Positions 50,345-59,296 of a stretch of DNA of 64,000 nt are shown in pieces. The stretch's first letter is position 1, and each line of letters begins with the position of its first letter. Origin of the DNA: Acidimicrobiia bacterium (GTDB lineage: Bacteria; Acidobacteriota; Vicinamibacteria; Vicinamibacterales; SCN-69-37); NCBI GenBank assembly GCA_016871335.1, contig VFZF01000013.1, positions 21,299 through 85,298 of the forward strand. The letters are read 5' to 3'. Both the position numbers and the translations under genes were made by a program. Under the pieces are notes generated by a model. That model saw only the letters and a list, made by a program, of their open reading frames with translations, searched no databases and was not told the DNA's origin.

Positions 50345-51462
50345 TGCAGGCAGCGATGGACGCGCGGCTGTCAGCGCTCGGTCTTGACGGCATTTCCCGG
50401 AAGCTGGAGAACGGCGACCGGCTCACCCTGGAAGACGGCGTGCGGCTGTTTGAGTGTCCCGACCTGCACGCGCTCGGCTGGCTCGCCAACCGCGAGCGTG
50501 AAAAGCGCCACGGCGGGCTGACGTTCTACAACTACAACCTGCGGCTTGAAGCAACCAACGTGTGCGTCGCGACGTGTCTGTTCTGCTCGTTCTCCCGACT
50601 CAAGCCCGGCGACGCGCAGGCGTACACGATGACGCTCGAGCAGGTGTTCGACAAACTGCGTCAGCGCGCGCACCAGCCGCTGACCGAAGTGCACGTGGTG
50701 AACGGTCTGCACCCGGATCTGCCGTTTGCCTACTACACCGATCTCCTGAAGGGCCTGAAGGCCATTCGCCCTGGCATCCACCTGAAGTGTTTTACCGCGG
50801 TCGAGATCGCATTTTTCTCCGACCTCTACACGATGACGGACGAAGAGGTGCTGCGCCAGTTGATGGCCGCCGGCCTCGACTCTCTTCCTGGTGGCGGCGC
50901 CGAAATTTTTGCGGACCGTGTGCGGAAGAAGATCTCCCACGACAAGGCCGATGCCGATCGGTACCTCGATGTGCACCGCATCGCGCACCGACTCGGCATG
51001 CGCTCCAACGTCACGATGTTGTACGGGCACATCGAAACGATCGAAGAGCGGGTGGACCACATGCTGCGCGCCCGGGCACTGCAGGATGAAACCGGCGGCT
51101 TCCAGGCGTTCATTCCACTCGCATTCCACCCCGACAACAACCAGATGCGGAAGTTGCCGGCGCCATCGGCCACCGACACCCTGCGTGTACACGCGGTGTC
51201 GCGCCTGATGCTCGACAACATTCCGCACGTGAAGGCGTTCTGGATTGCGACGGGTGTGGATGTGGCCCAGATGTCGCTCTGGTACGGCGTCGACGACCTT
51301 GACGGCACCGTGCAGGAGGAAAAGATCTACCACATGGCCGGTGCCCGCACGCCCGAGGTCCTGACCACGGATCGGATTCGCCAGTTGGTGCGCAACGCCG
51401 GCCGGTTGCCGGTGGAACGCGACACGTTGTACAACGTGGTGACTCCCCCGGACGCGGTCTGA
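50344..51462 (+). CDS. mqnE: Aminofutalosine synthase (radical SAM)
   Basis: 372 aa from ATG 50344. The [4Fe-4S] motif is CVATCLFC (C-x3-C-x2-C), preceded by YNYNLRLEATN. EVHVVNGLHPDLPFAYY and SLPGGGAEIF are typical of MqnE. It joins the chorismate-derived precursor and adenosine in the futalosine route to menaquinone, which fits the anaerobic nitrite reductase nearby. No other mqn genes are in the window. Confidence 0.9.
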   Translation: MQAAMDARLSALGLDGISRKLENGDRLTLEDGVRLFECPDLHALGWLANREREKRHGGLTFYNYNLRLEATNVCVATCLFCSFSRLKPGDAQAYTMTLEQVFDKLRQRAHQPLTEVHVVNGLHPDLPFAYYTDLLKGLKAIRPGIHLKCFTAVEIAFFSDLYTMTDEEVLRQLMAAGLDSLPGGGAEIFADRVRKKISHDKADADRYLDVHRIAHRLGMRSNVTMLYGHIETIEERVDHMLRARALQDETGGFQAFIPLAFHPDNNQMRKLPAPSATDTLRVHAVSRLMLDNIPHVKAFWIATGVDVAQMSLWYGVDDLDGTVQEEKIYHMAGARTPEVLTTDRIRQLVRNAGRLPVERDTLYNVVTPPDAV

Positions 51463-51635
51463 TCGACCCACGATGGATGTGCAACTCCTGACGTCGTTCG
51501 AGCAAGCACAACGCTTGCGGATGTGCTCGGTGGGCCGCACCAGAAGGTCGTTCTGCCCGACCCGGCCGCCGGCATACTGCCGAACCAGATCGTCGCCCCT
51601 GAGCCCACAAGGCGAAAGGCGTGCGTCGCGCTTGA

Positions 51636-51641
51636 TAGAAT
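51636..51641 (+). promoter_or_regulatory. Candidate -10 box of the superoxide dismutase gene
   Basis: TAGAAT with a predicted leader of about 30 bases that contains GAGGAG 8 bases before ATG 51679. No good -35 is seen. The rest of the 216 bp gap after mqnE holds no gene. Confidence 0.45.
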
Positions 51642-51678
51642 GCTCGCCACAACCTGATTGTAATGAGGAGTACACCCA

Positions 51679-52275
51679 ATGGCCCATGAACTCGCCCCGC
51701 TGCCCTACGCATTTGATGCCCTTGAACCCCATGTCGATGCGCAGACGATGCAGATTCATCACGGGAAACATCACGCGGCATATGTCAACAACCTGAATGC
51801 CGCGCTGGAGAAGCACCCGGAATTGCAGGGAAAGAGTGCTGAGGACCTGATCAAGGACCTCAACGCGCTGCCCGAGGGGATTCGCATGGCGGTGCGCAAC
51901 AACGGTGGTGGTCACGTGAACCACACGATGTTCTGGCAGCTCATGGGGCCCAACGGCGGCGGCGCGCCGACCGGCAAGGTGGCCGACGCGATTAATGGCG
52001 CGTTCGGCAGCTTTGATGCGCTCAAGGAGCAGATGAACAAGGGCGGTGCGACGCGCTTCGGCAGCGGCTGGGTGTGGCTCGTGGACGCCGGCGGCACGCT
52101 CGTCGTCGAAAGCACCGCGAACCAGGACAACCCGATGATGGACGGCAAGCGCCCCATCATGGGCATCGACGTGTGGGAACACGCCTACTACCTCAAGTAC
52201 CAGAACCGCCGGCCCGACTACCTCGCGGCATGGTGGAGCGTCGTGAACTGGGACGCCGTCGCGGCGCGGATGTGA
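51679..52275 (+). CDS. sodA: Superoxide dismutase, Fe/Mn type
   Basis: 198 aa. Metal ligands are His in [13 protein letters not shown], His in [12 protein letters not shown], and Asp/His in [20 protein letters not shown]. There is no signal peptide, so it is cytoplasmic. Which metal (Fe or Mn) cannot be read off reliably. A strong Shine-Dalgarno (GAGGAG) is present. Its TGA is followed at once by a long inverted GCACCCA repeat. Confidence 0.96.
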   Translation: MAHELAPLPYAFDALEPHVDAQTMQIHHGKHHAAYVNNLNAALEKHPELQGKSAEDLIKDLNALPEGIRMAVRNNGGGHVNHTMFWQLMGPNGGGAPTGKVADAINGAFGSFDALKEQMNKGGATRFGSGWVWLVDAGGTLVVESTANQDNPMMDGKRPIMGIDVWEHAYYLKYQNRRPDYLAAWWSVVNWDAVAARM

Positions 52276-52276
52276 C

Positions 52277-52438
52277 CACGGTGCTGGGTGCTGGGTGCTG
52301 GGTGCTGGGTGCTGGTGCACAGTGCACTGTCCACGGTGCTCAGCTGCGCGCGGTTCGCGCAGTGCACCCAGCACGTAGCACTGTGCACCGAGCAGCAGCA
52401 CTGAGCACACAGCACCCAGCACCGAGCACAGCAACGGT
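52277..52438. repeat. GCACCCA/GGTGCTG repeat (family D), long inverted form
   Basis: The left half iterates GTGCTGGGTGCTGGGTGCTG and the right half iterates CACCCAGCACCGAGCAC. The intergenic segment between sodA and nrfH can fold into a hairpin of about 160 bases. It starts one base after the sodA stop. Confidence 0.9.
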
Positions 52439-52441
52439 CCT

Positions 52442-52879
52442 ATGACAAAGTGGTTGGTTGTAGTAGCCGTGTTCGCCGGTCTCGTGATGGGGATCGGCGG
52501 CTACACGTTCATCTACGCGAAGGGGGCGTCGTATCTGACGAATGACCCGGCGGCGTGTGCCAACTGCCATGTCATGAACGACTACTACGTGAAGTGGCAG
52601 CGGTCGAGCCATCGATCGGTGGCGGTGTGCAACGACTGTCACACGCCCACGGGGTTCCTCCAGAAATACATGACCAAGGCCAGCAACGGCTTCTGGCATT
52701 CGTTCTACTTCACGACCGGAAACTTCCCCGACAACATCCAGATTACCCCCGGCAACCGCACGGTCGCGGCGGATGCCTGTCTGAAGTGCCATGAACCGCT
52801 GACCCGGTCGATGTCGCCGGGTCACGACACGCCGGGCAGCTGCCTCAAGTGCCACGGCAAGATCGGACACCCCCAATGA
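52442..52879 (+). CDS. nrfH: Cytochrome c nitrite reductase small subunit
   Basis: 145 aa. An N-terminal membrane anchor (residues 3-25) is followed by four CxxCH haem motifs (CANCH, CNDCH, CLKCH, CLKCH). It is a NapC/NrfH-type quinol oxidase that passes electrons to NrfA in the periplasm. It overlaps nrfA by 4 bp. Confidence 0.95.
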   Translation: MTKWLVVVAVFAGLVMGIGGYTFIYAKGASYLTNDPAACANCHVMNDYYVKWQRSSHRSVAVCNDCHTPTGFLQKYMTKASNGFWHSFYFTTGNFPDNIQITPGNRTVAADACLKCHEPLTRSMSPGHDTPGSCLKCHGKIGHPQ

Positions 52880-54231
52880 AATCACCCAGACTCATCTTCA
52901 TGACCGCCGCCGTCGCCGCCCTCGCCGCGGCCGGCGTGACCGCGCTCCTTGTGAACATCTTCGAGCGCAAGCAGGAAGCCCGCGAGACGTCCTTCCGCGT
53001 CGTGGAACTGAACGACGAGATTGACGATGCGGCGGTGTGGGGGAAGAACTTTCCGTTCCAGTACGACAGCTACCTGCGCACGGTGGATCAGACGCGCACG
53101 CGATATGGCGGCAGTGAGGCGATCCAGCGCACGCCGACCGGTGCCGATCCCCGATCAATCGTCGCGCAGTCCCGCCTTGAGGAAGACCCGCGGCTGAAGA
53201 CGATGTGGAACGGGTATGCGTTTGCCGTGGACTTCCGCGAGGAACGGGGGCACGCGTACATGCTTGAGGACCAGACGTTCACCGAACGCCAGAACGTGGT
53301 CACCCAGCCCGGCACGTGCATGCACTGTCATGCGTCGGTGTATCTGCCGTACAAGCGGCTTGGGCGCGGCGATCTGATCGCGGGGTTTGAGGCGATGAAC
53401 AAGATGCCGTACAAGGAGGCCCGCCCGCTGGTGGAGCATCCGGTGACGTGTATCGATTGCCACGACCCGTCGAACATGAAGTTGCGGGTGACGCGTCCTG
53501 GATTCATCGAGGGCATGCGGGAGTACAAGGCCGCGCAGGGCGTGCCGAACTACGACGTGAATGCGTCCGCCACGCATCAGGAAATGCGGTCGTTTGTGTG
53601 CGGTCAGTGCCACGTCGAGTACTACTTCAAGGGCTCGGAGAAGCGCCTGACCTATCCCTGGACGAAGGGCCTGAAGGCGGACGAGATTCTGTCGTACTAC
53701 GAGGAAAACGGATTCAAGGACTGGACGCACGCCGATACCGGCGCGCCGGCGCTCAAGGCGCAACATCCCGAATTCGAGATGTGGAACCAGGGCATCCACG
53801 CGAAGTCGGGCGTCACGTGCGCGGACTGTCACATGCCGTACGTGCGCCAGGGTGCCATGAAGGTGACCGACCACCATGTGCGCAGCCCGCTGCTGAACAT
53901 CAACAATTCCTGTCAGGTCTGTCACAACTGGCCGGAGCAGGAACTGCTCGATCGGGTGCACACCATCCAGGATCGCACCTACAAGATGCGGAACACGGCG
54001 ATGGACGCGCTGGTGGAGCTGATCGGCGATCTGAAACTCGCGCGCTCGAACGGAACCTCAGTCACCGCCGTGACCGCCGCACAGGCCTCGCAGCGCCGCG
54101 CGCAGTTCCTGCTCGACTTCATCGAAGCCGAAAACTCCATGGGGTTCCACGCGCCGCAGGAAGCCATGCGCATCCTCGGCCTGTCGATCGAACACACGCG
54201 CCAGGGGCAGCGGGCGTTGCTGGTTCGCTAG
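52876..54231 (+). CDS. nrfA: Ammonia-forming cytochrome c nitrite reductase
   Basis: 451 aa from ATG 52876, with an N-terminal anchor or signal (residues 8-27). There are five haem motifs: CMHCH, CIDCH, CGQCH, CADCH and CQVCH. The first, which corresponds to the catalytic haem, is CxxCH rather than the CxxCK of E. coli; some NrfA (such as Campylobacter) have this variant. Conserved parts DFREERGHAYML, QCHVEYYFKG and WTHADTG supply the active-site Arg, Tyr and His. It reduces nitrite to ammonium with NrfH. Its TAG stop lies in a family B repeat. Confidence 0.95.
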   Translation: MKSPRLIFMTAAVAALAAAGVTALLVNIFERKQEARETSFRVVELNDEIDDAAVWGKNFPFQYDSYLRTVDQTRTRYGGSEAIQRTPTGADPRSIVAQSRLEEDPRLKTMWNGYAFAVDFREERGHAYMLEDQTFTERQNVVTQPGTCMHCHASVYLPYKRLGRGDLIAGFEAMNKMPYKEARPLVEHPVTCIDCHDPSNMKLRVTRPGFIEGMREYKAAQGVPNYDVNASATHQEMRSFVCGQCHVEYYFKGSEKRLTYPWTKGLKADEILSYYEENGFKDWTHADTGAPALKAQHPEFEMWNQGIHAKSGVTCADCHMPYVRQGAMKVTDHHVRSPLLNINNSCQVCHNWPEQELLDRVHTIQDRTYKMRNTAMDALVELIGDLKLARSNGTSVTAVTAAQASQRRAQFLLDFIEAENSMGFHAPQEAMRILGLSIEHTRQGQRALLVR

Positions 54232-54262
54232 TCCGCGATCCGCGGTCCGCAGTCCGCAGTTC
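54226..54262. repeat. GCGGAC-type repeat (family B) at the nrfA stop
   Basis: CGCTAGTCCGCGATCCGCGG and further AGTCCGC units. It begins with the last codon and TAG of nrfA, the same GGTxCGCTAG junction as at the anti-sigma gene. Confidence 0.8.
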
Positions 54263-54264
54263 GG

Positions 54265-55476
54265 CTATTCGAAGTATCGGACTGTGACCGGGGTGCCGGC
54301 GTCGAGTGATTCCACCTCGGCCGGAATGGTCACGTAACCGTCGGCGTGCGCCATGGACGTGATGTCGCCGGACGCCTTGAACACCGGCACGGCGTGTCCG
54401 TCTTCCACGCGCACTGAATGAAACTGCATCCGGCCCGGCGCGGAGGTAATGCGGCGTGCGAGCGGGACGTCGACTGTGCGTGCGACCCACTCGGGCAGAC
54501 GGGCGGTCAGTCGGAGCAGCGGCACGAGCAGTACGTGTGCGTTGGAGAGGCACGACGTCGGGTAGCCGGAGAGCCCCAGCAACAGCGCATCGCCAATCCG
54601 TCCAAACACCGTCGGCTTGCCGGGCTTGATGGCAATGCCATGGAAGATGACCTCGCCGTGTGCCCGCAGCATGTCGATGACCAGATCGTGTTCGCCGACC
54701 GAACTGCCGCCAGACGTGACGATCAACTCGCAGGTGCGCGCGATCGCCAGCGACGCATCGAGTGCAGCCAGAGAGTCGCCGGTGGTCGGCACGATCACCG
54801 GGTCGCCGCCGTGCCGGCGCACAAGCGCTTCGAGCGTGTAGCGATTGACGTTGTAGACCTGGCCCGGTCGCAGCGGTTGTCCTGGACTGACGACTTCATC
54901 ACCGGTGCACATGATGGCGACGCGGGGCCGCGCATACACCTCCACCTGCGTCAGGCCAATCGCCGTGACTGCGCCCACTCGTGCGGGCGTGAAGACCGTG
55001 CCCGGCGTCAGCAACGACTCGCCCTGACGAATGTCGCCGCCGCGCGGGCCGACGTGTTGCCGCGGTGTCGCCGGTCGCAGCACAGACACCCGACCCTCCG
55101 CGTCACGCGTGGTGTGTTCCACCATCACGACCGCATCTGCGCCAGGCGGCAGCGGCGCGCCAGTAGCGACTTCGATACACATCCCCGCGGCAACGACGGT
55201 CTCCGTCGTCTCCCCGGTGAACACTCGGCCAGTGAGGCGCAACACGGCCGGCGACGGCTCGGACGCACCCGACGTGTCTGAGGCCAGTACCGCGTAGCCG
55301 TCCATGGCCGCGCGGTCGAATGCCGGCACGTCCTGGTTCGCGACGATGGCCGTCGCCAGGACGCGTCCATCGGCCTGTTCGACCGGGATGGTCCCGGTCC
55401 GTTCGATGGGCCGACCGGCCTGCAGCACGAGTCGTCGGGCGTCCTCAAAGGTGATGGTCTGTGAAAACGGTCTCAT
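54265..55476 (-). CDS. moeA: Molybdopterin molybdenumtransferase
   Basis: 403 aa from ATG 55476 (MRPFSQTITFEDARRLVLQA). Motifs include PAFDRAAMDGYAVLA, ATGAPLPPGADAVVMVEHT, ICTGDEVVSPGQPLRPGQVY (MoCF domain) and SGGSSVGEHDLV. It inserts molybdate into adenylated molybdopterin. Its start lies 3 bases behind the stop of the ATPase gene. Confidence 0.95.
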   Translation of the reverse strand: MRPFSQTITFEDARRLVLQAGRPIERTGTIPVEQADGRVLATAIVANQDVPAFDRAAMDGYAVLASDTSGASEPSPAVLRLTGRVFTGETTETVVAAGMCIEVATGAPLPPGADAVVMVEHTTRDAEGRVSVLRPATPRQHVGPRGGDIRQGESLLTPGTVFTPARVGAVTAIGLTQVEVYARPRVAIMCTGDEVVSPGQPLRPGQVYNVNRYTLEALVRRHGGDPVIVPTTGDSLAALDASLAIARTCELIVTSGGSSVGEHDLVIDMLRAHGEVIFHGIAIKPGKPTVFGRIGDALLLGLSGYPTSCLSNAHVLLVPLLRLTARLPEWVARTVDVPLARRITSAPGRMQFHSVRVEDGHAVPVFKASGDITSMAHADGYVTIPAEVESLDAGTPVTVRYFE

Positions 55477-55478
55477 GG

Positions 55479-56717
55479 TCAGGGTTCCCAAAGGGCACTG
55501 ATCGGCAGTGCGAAAAATCCGTCGCCAAAGGGGGCGCTCGTTTCGCCGTCATACAACACGACGCCGGCCACGAAGCGATCGCCTGCTGCCTCGCGAAGTT
55601 TGCGCAGGCCCCGGAAGTCGCCCGCGGTGACGGTGGCGCCGGCTTTGACCTCGATACCGACGACGTCCCCGGCGCCGCGCTCGATCACGATGTCCACCTC
55701 ATACCCGTCGCGATCACGGTAATGGTGGAACCGTACGTCACCTGAGTCGCCGCTGGCGAGCCTGCGGAGCTCCTGATAGACAAACGTCTCGAGGAGCTGC
55801 CCGAACACGGTCTTGTCAGCCCACACGGCGTCGGCATCCAGGCCCAGCAACGCGCACCCGAGGCCAGTGTCGGTGATGTGGAGCTTCGGAGTCTTGACCA
55901 GGCGGCTCAGCCGGTTCCGGTGCCACGGCGGTAGCTCATCAACGAGGAACACACGTTGCAGCAACGTGACATAGTCGCGAATGGTCGGCCGGCTCACCTG
56001 AAACGGACCGGCAAGATCGGAGACGTTGATCAGCCGTGCGGTCTGGCCGGCCGCCAACGCCAGCAACCGCGGCAGGATGTCGAGCGACGCAATGCGCGTC
56101 ATGTCCCGGACGTCCCGCTGCACGATCGTATCGACGTAGTCGCGATACCAGGCGGCGCGCCGTGGTGCCTGCTTGCGTGCGAGGGCCGCGGGAAACCCGC
56201 CGGCCGCCACTCTGCCGGCGAGCGCTTTGCCGAGACGATGGACGCGGCGGACCTTGATACGCCGCGCGAACAACGTGTCGAGCAGGTGCGAGGACTTCCG
56301 GCTCAACTCGGCTTGGGCTAGCGGGTGCAATCGCAACAGGCCGATGCGACCCGCCAGGGAGTCGGCCAGCGTCGGCACGAGGAGCACATTCGCCGAGCCC
56401 GTCATCAGAAACCGTCCCGGCGTACGTTCGCGGTCCACAACGCGTTTGATGGCCGACAACAGACCTGGTGCCCGTTGCACTTCATCCAGGATGACCCGCG
56501 GCGGCAGCTCCGAGAGAAACCCCGCCGGGTCTCCGGTCGCACTGGCCAGCGTCACCGGATCGTCGAAGGTGAGATACGTATACCCCCCGGCATCCCCGAC
56601 GGTCTGCGCGAGCGTGGTCTTGCCGCACTGACGAGGCCCGTGCACAAGGACAACCGGCGTATCCGCCAGCGACGCCTCAAGCGCGCCGGTCGCCAAACGG
56701 GCAAGGAGTCGTGCCAT
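55479..56717 (-). CDS. AAA-type ATPase with DUF4143 domain
   Basis: 412 aa. Walker A GPRQCGKTT (about 27-35), Walker B RVILDEVQRAPGLLSAIKRV, sensor MTGSANVL. The second half is DUF4143 with a PD-(D/E)xK-like end (EVDIVIERGAGDVVGIEVKA). Such ATPases are common, often mobile or defence-linked, with unknown roles. It sits between moeA and moaB, splitting a Moco pair. Its promoter contains three 23-bp direct repeats. Confidence 0.9.
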   Translation of the reverse strand: MARLLARLATGALEASLADTPVVLVHGPRQCGKTTLAQTVGDAGGYTYLTFDDPVTLASATGDPAGFLSELPPRVILDEVQRAPGLLSAIKRVVDRERTPGRFLMTGSANVLLVPTLADSLAGRIGLLRLHPLAQAELSRKSSHLLDTLFARRIKVRRVHRLGKALAGRVAAGGFPAALARKQAPRRAAWYRDYVDTIVQRDVRDMTRIASLDILPRLLALAAGQTARLINVSDLAGPFQVSRPTIRDYVTLLQRVFLVDELPPWHRNRLSRLVKTPKLHITDTGLGCALLGLDADAVWADKTVFGQLLETFVYQELRRLASGDSGDVRFHHYRDRDGYEVDIVIERGAGDVVGIEVKAGATVTAGDFRGLRKLREAAGDRFVAGVVLYDGETSAPFGDGFFALPISALWEP

Positions 56718-56724
56718 GCGGGGC

Positions 56725-56794
56725 CGGCTGATTGTAAGGTTATGGGTCGGCTGATTGCAAGGTTAGCTATCGGCTAATCGAAAGGTTGTATCAT
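56725..56794. promoter_or_regulatory. Three 23-bp tandem repeats in the ATPase/moaB divergent promoter
   Basis: Units start at 56725, 56748 and 56771 with the shared core CGGCTGATTGCAAGGTTA. On the minus strand the repeats supply TTGCAA and, 18 bases on, TACAAT, a plausible promoter for the DUF4143 ATPase. On the plus strand TATCAT (56789-56794) lies 6 bases before the moaB ATG. Likely an operator for self-regulation. Confidence 0.7.
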
Positions 56795-56800
56795 CGGCGC

Positions 56801-57304
56801 ATGTCCGTGGCCTCCCATCGTGCCGATGCTCCCGCGTCCGTGCCGTGCCTGGTCCTGACCGTCAGCGACACCCGCACGCCAGACACGGATACCAGCGGAC
56901 GCGCCATCGCAGACCTGCTCGTCGCCGCCGGCCACACGGTCGTCGCGCGCGAACTGGTGCCGGACGATCCCCTCAAGGTGGCGGACGCCATTCGCGGACA
57001 TCTCGGTCGCAAGGACGTGCGCGCCGTCATCACCACCGGTGGCACCGGCGTCAGCCGGCGCGACAGCACGTACGAAGCCGTGACGGCCCTCTTTGACAAA
57101 CAGCTCGACGGCTTCGGCGAACTCTTCCGCATGTTGAGCTATGAACAAATCGGCGCGGCCGCCATGCTCAGCCGCGCCTGCGCCGGTGTGGCCGCCGGCG
57201 CCATCGTCTTTGTGCTGCCTGGCGCGGAAGCCGCCGTGCGGCTCGCCATGGAAAAACTCATCCTCCCCGAACTCGGCCACATCGTCAGAGAAACCGCCCG
57301 ATGA
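56801..57304 (+). CDS. moaB: Molybdenum cofactor biosynthesis protein MoaB/MogA family
   Basis: 167 aa from ATG 56801. The MoCF-binding fold reads CLVLTVSDTRTPDTDTSGRA, AVITTGGTGVSRRDSTYEAV and SYEQIGAAAMLSRACAGVAA. It is an adenylyltransferase-type step before MoeA. It overlaps the GH3 gene by 4 bp. A -10-like TATCAT lies 6 bases before the start. Confidence 0.93.
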   Translation: MSVASHRADAPASVPCLVLTVSDTRTPDTDTSGRAIADLLVAAGHTVVARELVPDDPLKVADAIRGHLGRKDVRAVITTGGTGVSRRDSTYEAVTALFDKQLDGFGELFRMLSYEQIGAAAMLSRACAGVAAGAIVFVLPGAEAAVRLAMEKLILPELGHIVRETAR

Positions 57305-59154
57305 CACGACCCTTCCGTGTATGGCTGACCGGCGTGTTGCTGGCCGGCGCGACCGTGGTGACGGCGCAGCGTCCGTTCCCCGCGCCCACGCCGACGGCGC
57401 CCGCAGCCGCGTTGATCGACACGCTCGATCGGCAGGGCGAACGCTGGGTCGACGAGACCTTCAAGCGCATGACACTCGACGACAAGGTCGGGCAGTTGTT
57501 CATGACGTCGATCGATTCGATGTACCTGGCGTCGGACACCGACCGCTTCGATGCGCTCGTGGAGCAGATCAAGACGCTGAAGGTCGGCGGCATCATTGCG
57601 TTCGGTGGTTCGGAGCGGGCGCCGTCGGTGTTGCTCAACAACACCTACGGCACGGTGACACTGGGACAGCCGTTCGCGGTCGCGTCCACGCTCAACCGGT
57701 TGCAGGACGCGTCGGCCATCCCACTGTTGAACGCGGCGGACTTTGAAACCGGCGTCGCGTTCCGCATCGCAGGTGCCACAGGGTTTCCGCGCGCAATGGC
57801 GTTTGGCGCGGCCGGCGACGAACAACTCGCGTTCGAGGCGGCACGCATCACGGCGCGTGAAGGCCGGGCGCTTGGTATCCATCTGAACTTCGCCCCGGTG
57901 GCGGACGTGAACAACAACGCGCGCAATCCGGTCATCAACACGCGGGCGTTTGGCGAGGTGCCCGCTGCGGTCGGGGCCCTCAACGCGGCGTACATCCGGG
58001 GCCTCAAGGCCGGCGGGATGTTGTCGACGCTCAAGCACTTTCCCGGACACGGCGACACCGACGTGGATTCGCACATCGGTCTGCCGGTGATCACCCATCC
58101 GCGTGAGCGCCTCGACGCGATTGAGCTTCCGTCGTTCCGTGCCGGCATCGCCGCCGGTGCCGACGCGATCATGACAGCGCACATTCAGCTGCCGGCGCTT
58201 GATTCGGGTGAGTTCAGCCCCGCGACCCTGAGCCGACCGATCATCACGGGCCTGTTGCGCGACGAGCTCAAGTTCCCCGGCCTCGTTGTGACGGATGCGA
58301 TGACGATGGATGCGGTGTCGAGACGGTTGACGCCGGGCGAGGCCGCGGTGCGCGCCGTGCAGGCTGGGAACGATCTGATCCTGCAGTCGCCCGACGATGC
58401 ACAGGCGATTGCGGCGGTGAAGGCCGCAGTGACCGCAGGCCAGATTCCGGTGGCACAGGTCGATGCTTCCGTGCGTCGGATTCTCCGCACCAAGGCGCGC
58501 CTCGGGCTGCACCGCAGCAAACGTGTGTCGCTCGATGAGCTGCCGGCCCATGTCGGCGGGCGCGAACACGCGAAGGTCGCACGCGAGGTGAGTCAGCGGT
58601 CGGTGACTCTGCTGAAGGACGACCGCAACCAGGTCCCGCTGCGGGTGCCGCGCGAGGCGGCCGTGTTGTACCTGTCGGTGCTCGACTATCCGTCGGGTTG
58701 GCGAATCGCGTCTCCCAGCCGCACCGTCATCCCCGAGTTGCGCCAGCGCTGGCCCTCGGTGACGGCGATCGAACTGTCGGATCGCGCCACGCCCTCGGAA
58801 ATCGACCTGGTGCGCGCCACCGCTCTCCGCTACGACGCCATCGTGGTCTCCGTCTTCGTCCGGGCGTCGTCGGGCAGTGGCCGGATGGACCTGGCGCCGG
58901 CGGTGTCGCGGCTGCTGCAGGACCTGGCGCGGTCCACCGCGAACACCCCGAAGCCGTTTGTGACGATGTTTTTCGGCAATCCCTATGTACCGATGTTCAT
59001 TCCGGAGCTGCCGGCGGTGCTGCTGACCTACGATTTCTACGATCTGGCTGAGGCGTCGGCCGTCCGCGCCCTGGCGGGGGAGGCGTCGATTGGGGGCCGG
59101 TTGCCCATCACGCTTCCAGGCTTTTTTGACGCAGGGTTCGGTCTGGTCCGGTGA
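57301..59154 (+). CDS. Glycoside hydrolase family 3 (beta-N-acetylhexosaminidase-like)
   Basis: 617 aa with a signal peptide (MTRPFRVWLTGVLLAGATVV). The GH3 barrel has DDKVGQLFMTS, FAPVADVNNNARNPVINTRA, the NagZ-type catalytic loop KHFPGHGDTDVDSHI and nucleophile Asp in LVVTDAMTMDAV. A second alpha/beta domain follows (residues about 400-617). It probably removes GlcNAc from cell-wall or chitin fragments in the periplasm, consistent with nagA at 8528. It overlaps moaB by 4 bp. Confidence 0.9.
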   Translation: MTRPFRVWLTGVLLAGATVVTAQRPFPAPTPTAPAAALIDTLDRQGERWVDETFKRMTLDDKVGQLFMTSIDSMYLASDTDRFDALVEQIKTLKVGGIIAFGGSERAPSVLLNNTYGTVTLGQPFAVASTLNRLQDASAIPLLNAADFETGVAFRIAGATGFPRAMAFGAAGDEQLAFEAARITAREGRALGIHLNFAPVADVNNNARNPVINTRAFGEVPAAVGALNAAYIRGLKAGGMLSTLKHFPGHGDTDVDSHIGLPVITHPRERLDAIELPSFRAGIAAGADAIMTAHIQLPALDSGEFSPATLSRPIITGLLRDELKFPGLVVTDAMTMDAVSRRLTPGEAAVRAVQAGNDLILQSPDDAQAIAAVKAAVTAGQIPVAQVDASVRRILRTKARLGLHRSKRVSLDELPAHVGGREHAKVAREVSQRSVTLLKDDRNQVPLRVPREAAVLYLSVLDYPSGWRIASPSRTVIPELRQRWPSVTAIELSDRATPSEIDLVRATALRYDAIVVSVFVRASSGSGRMDLAPAVSRLLQDLARSTANTPKPFVTMFFGNPYVPMFIPELPAVLLTYDFYDLAEASAVRALAGEASIGGRLPITLPGFFDAGFGLVR

Positions 59155-59177
59155 CCTGATATACTCCACAGGTTCTC

Positions 59178-59254
59178 GCGCCCTTAGCTCAGCTGGATAG
59201 AGCGTCTGGCTACGAACCAGGAGGTCGCACGTTCGAATCGTGCAGGGCGCACCA
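59178..59254 (+). tRNA. tRNA-Arg(ACG)
   Basis: A 77-base cloverleaf with acceptor GCGCCCT/AGGGCGC, D-arm GCTC..GAGC, anticodon loop CTACGAA (anticodon ACG), T-arm GCACG-TTCGAAT-CGTGC and encoded CCA. TATACT at 59160-59165 is a good -10 box. ACG is normally edited to ICG by TadA, encoded about 3.4 kb downstream. Confidence 0.97.
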
Positions 59255-59296
59255 CCTCTCCTTCGAGAACCTCGGAACTTCGCATAACGTGTGTGA

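Noticed and set aside
51463..51678. Small gene in the gap before sodA
   Set aside because: A plus-strand frame crosses it but overlaps sodA in another frame and has no domain. Only a promoter and Shine-Dalgarno are supported.
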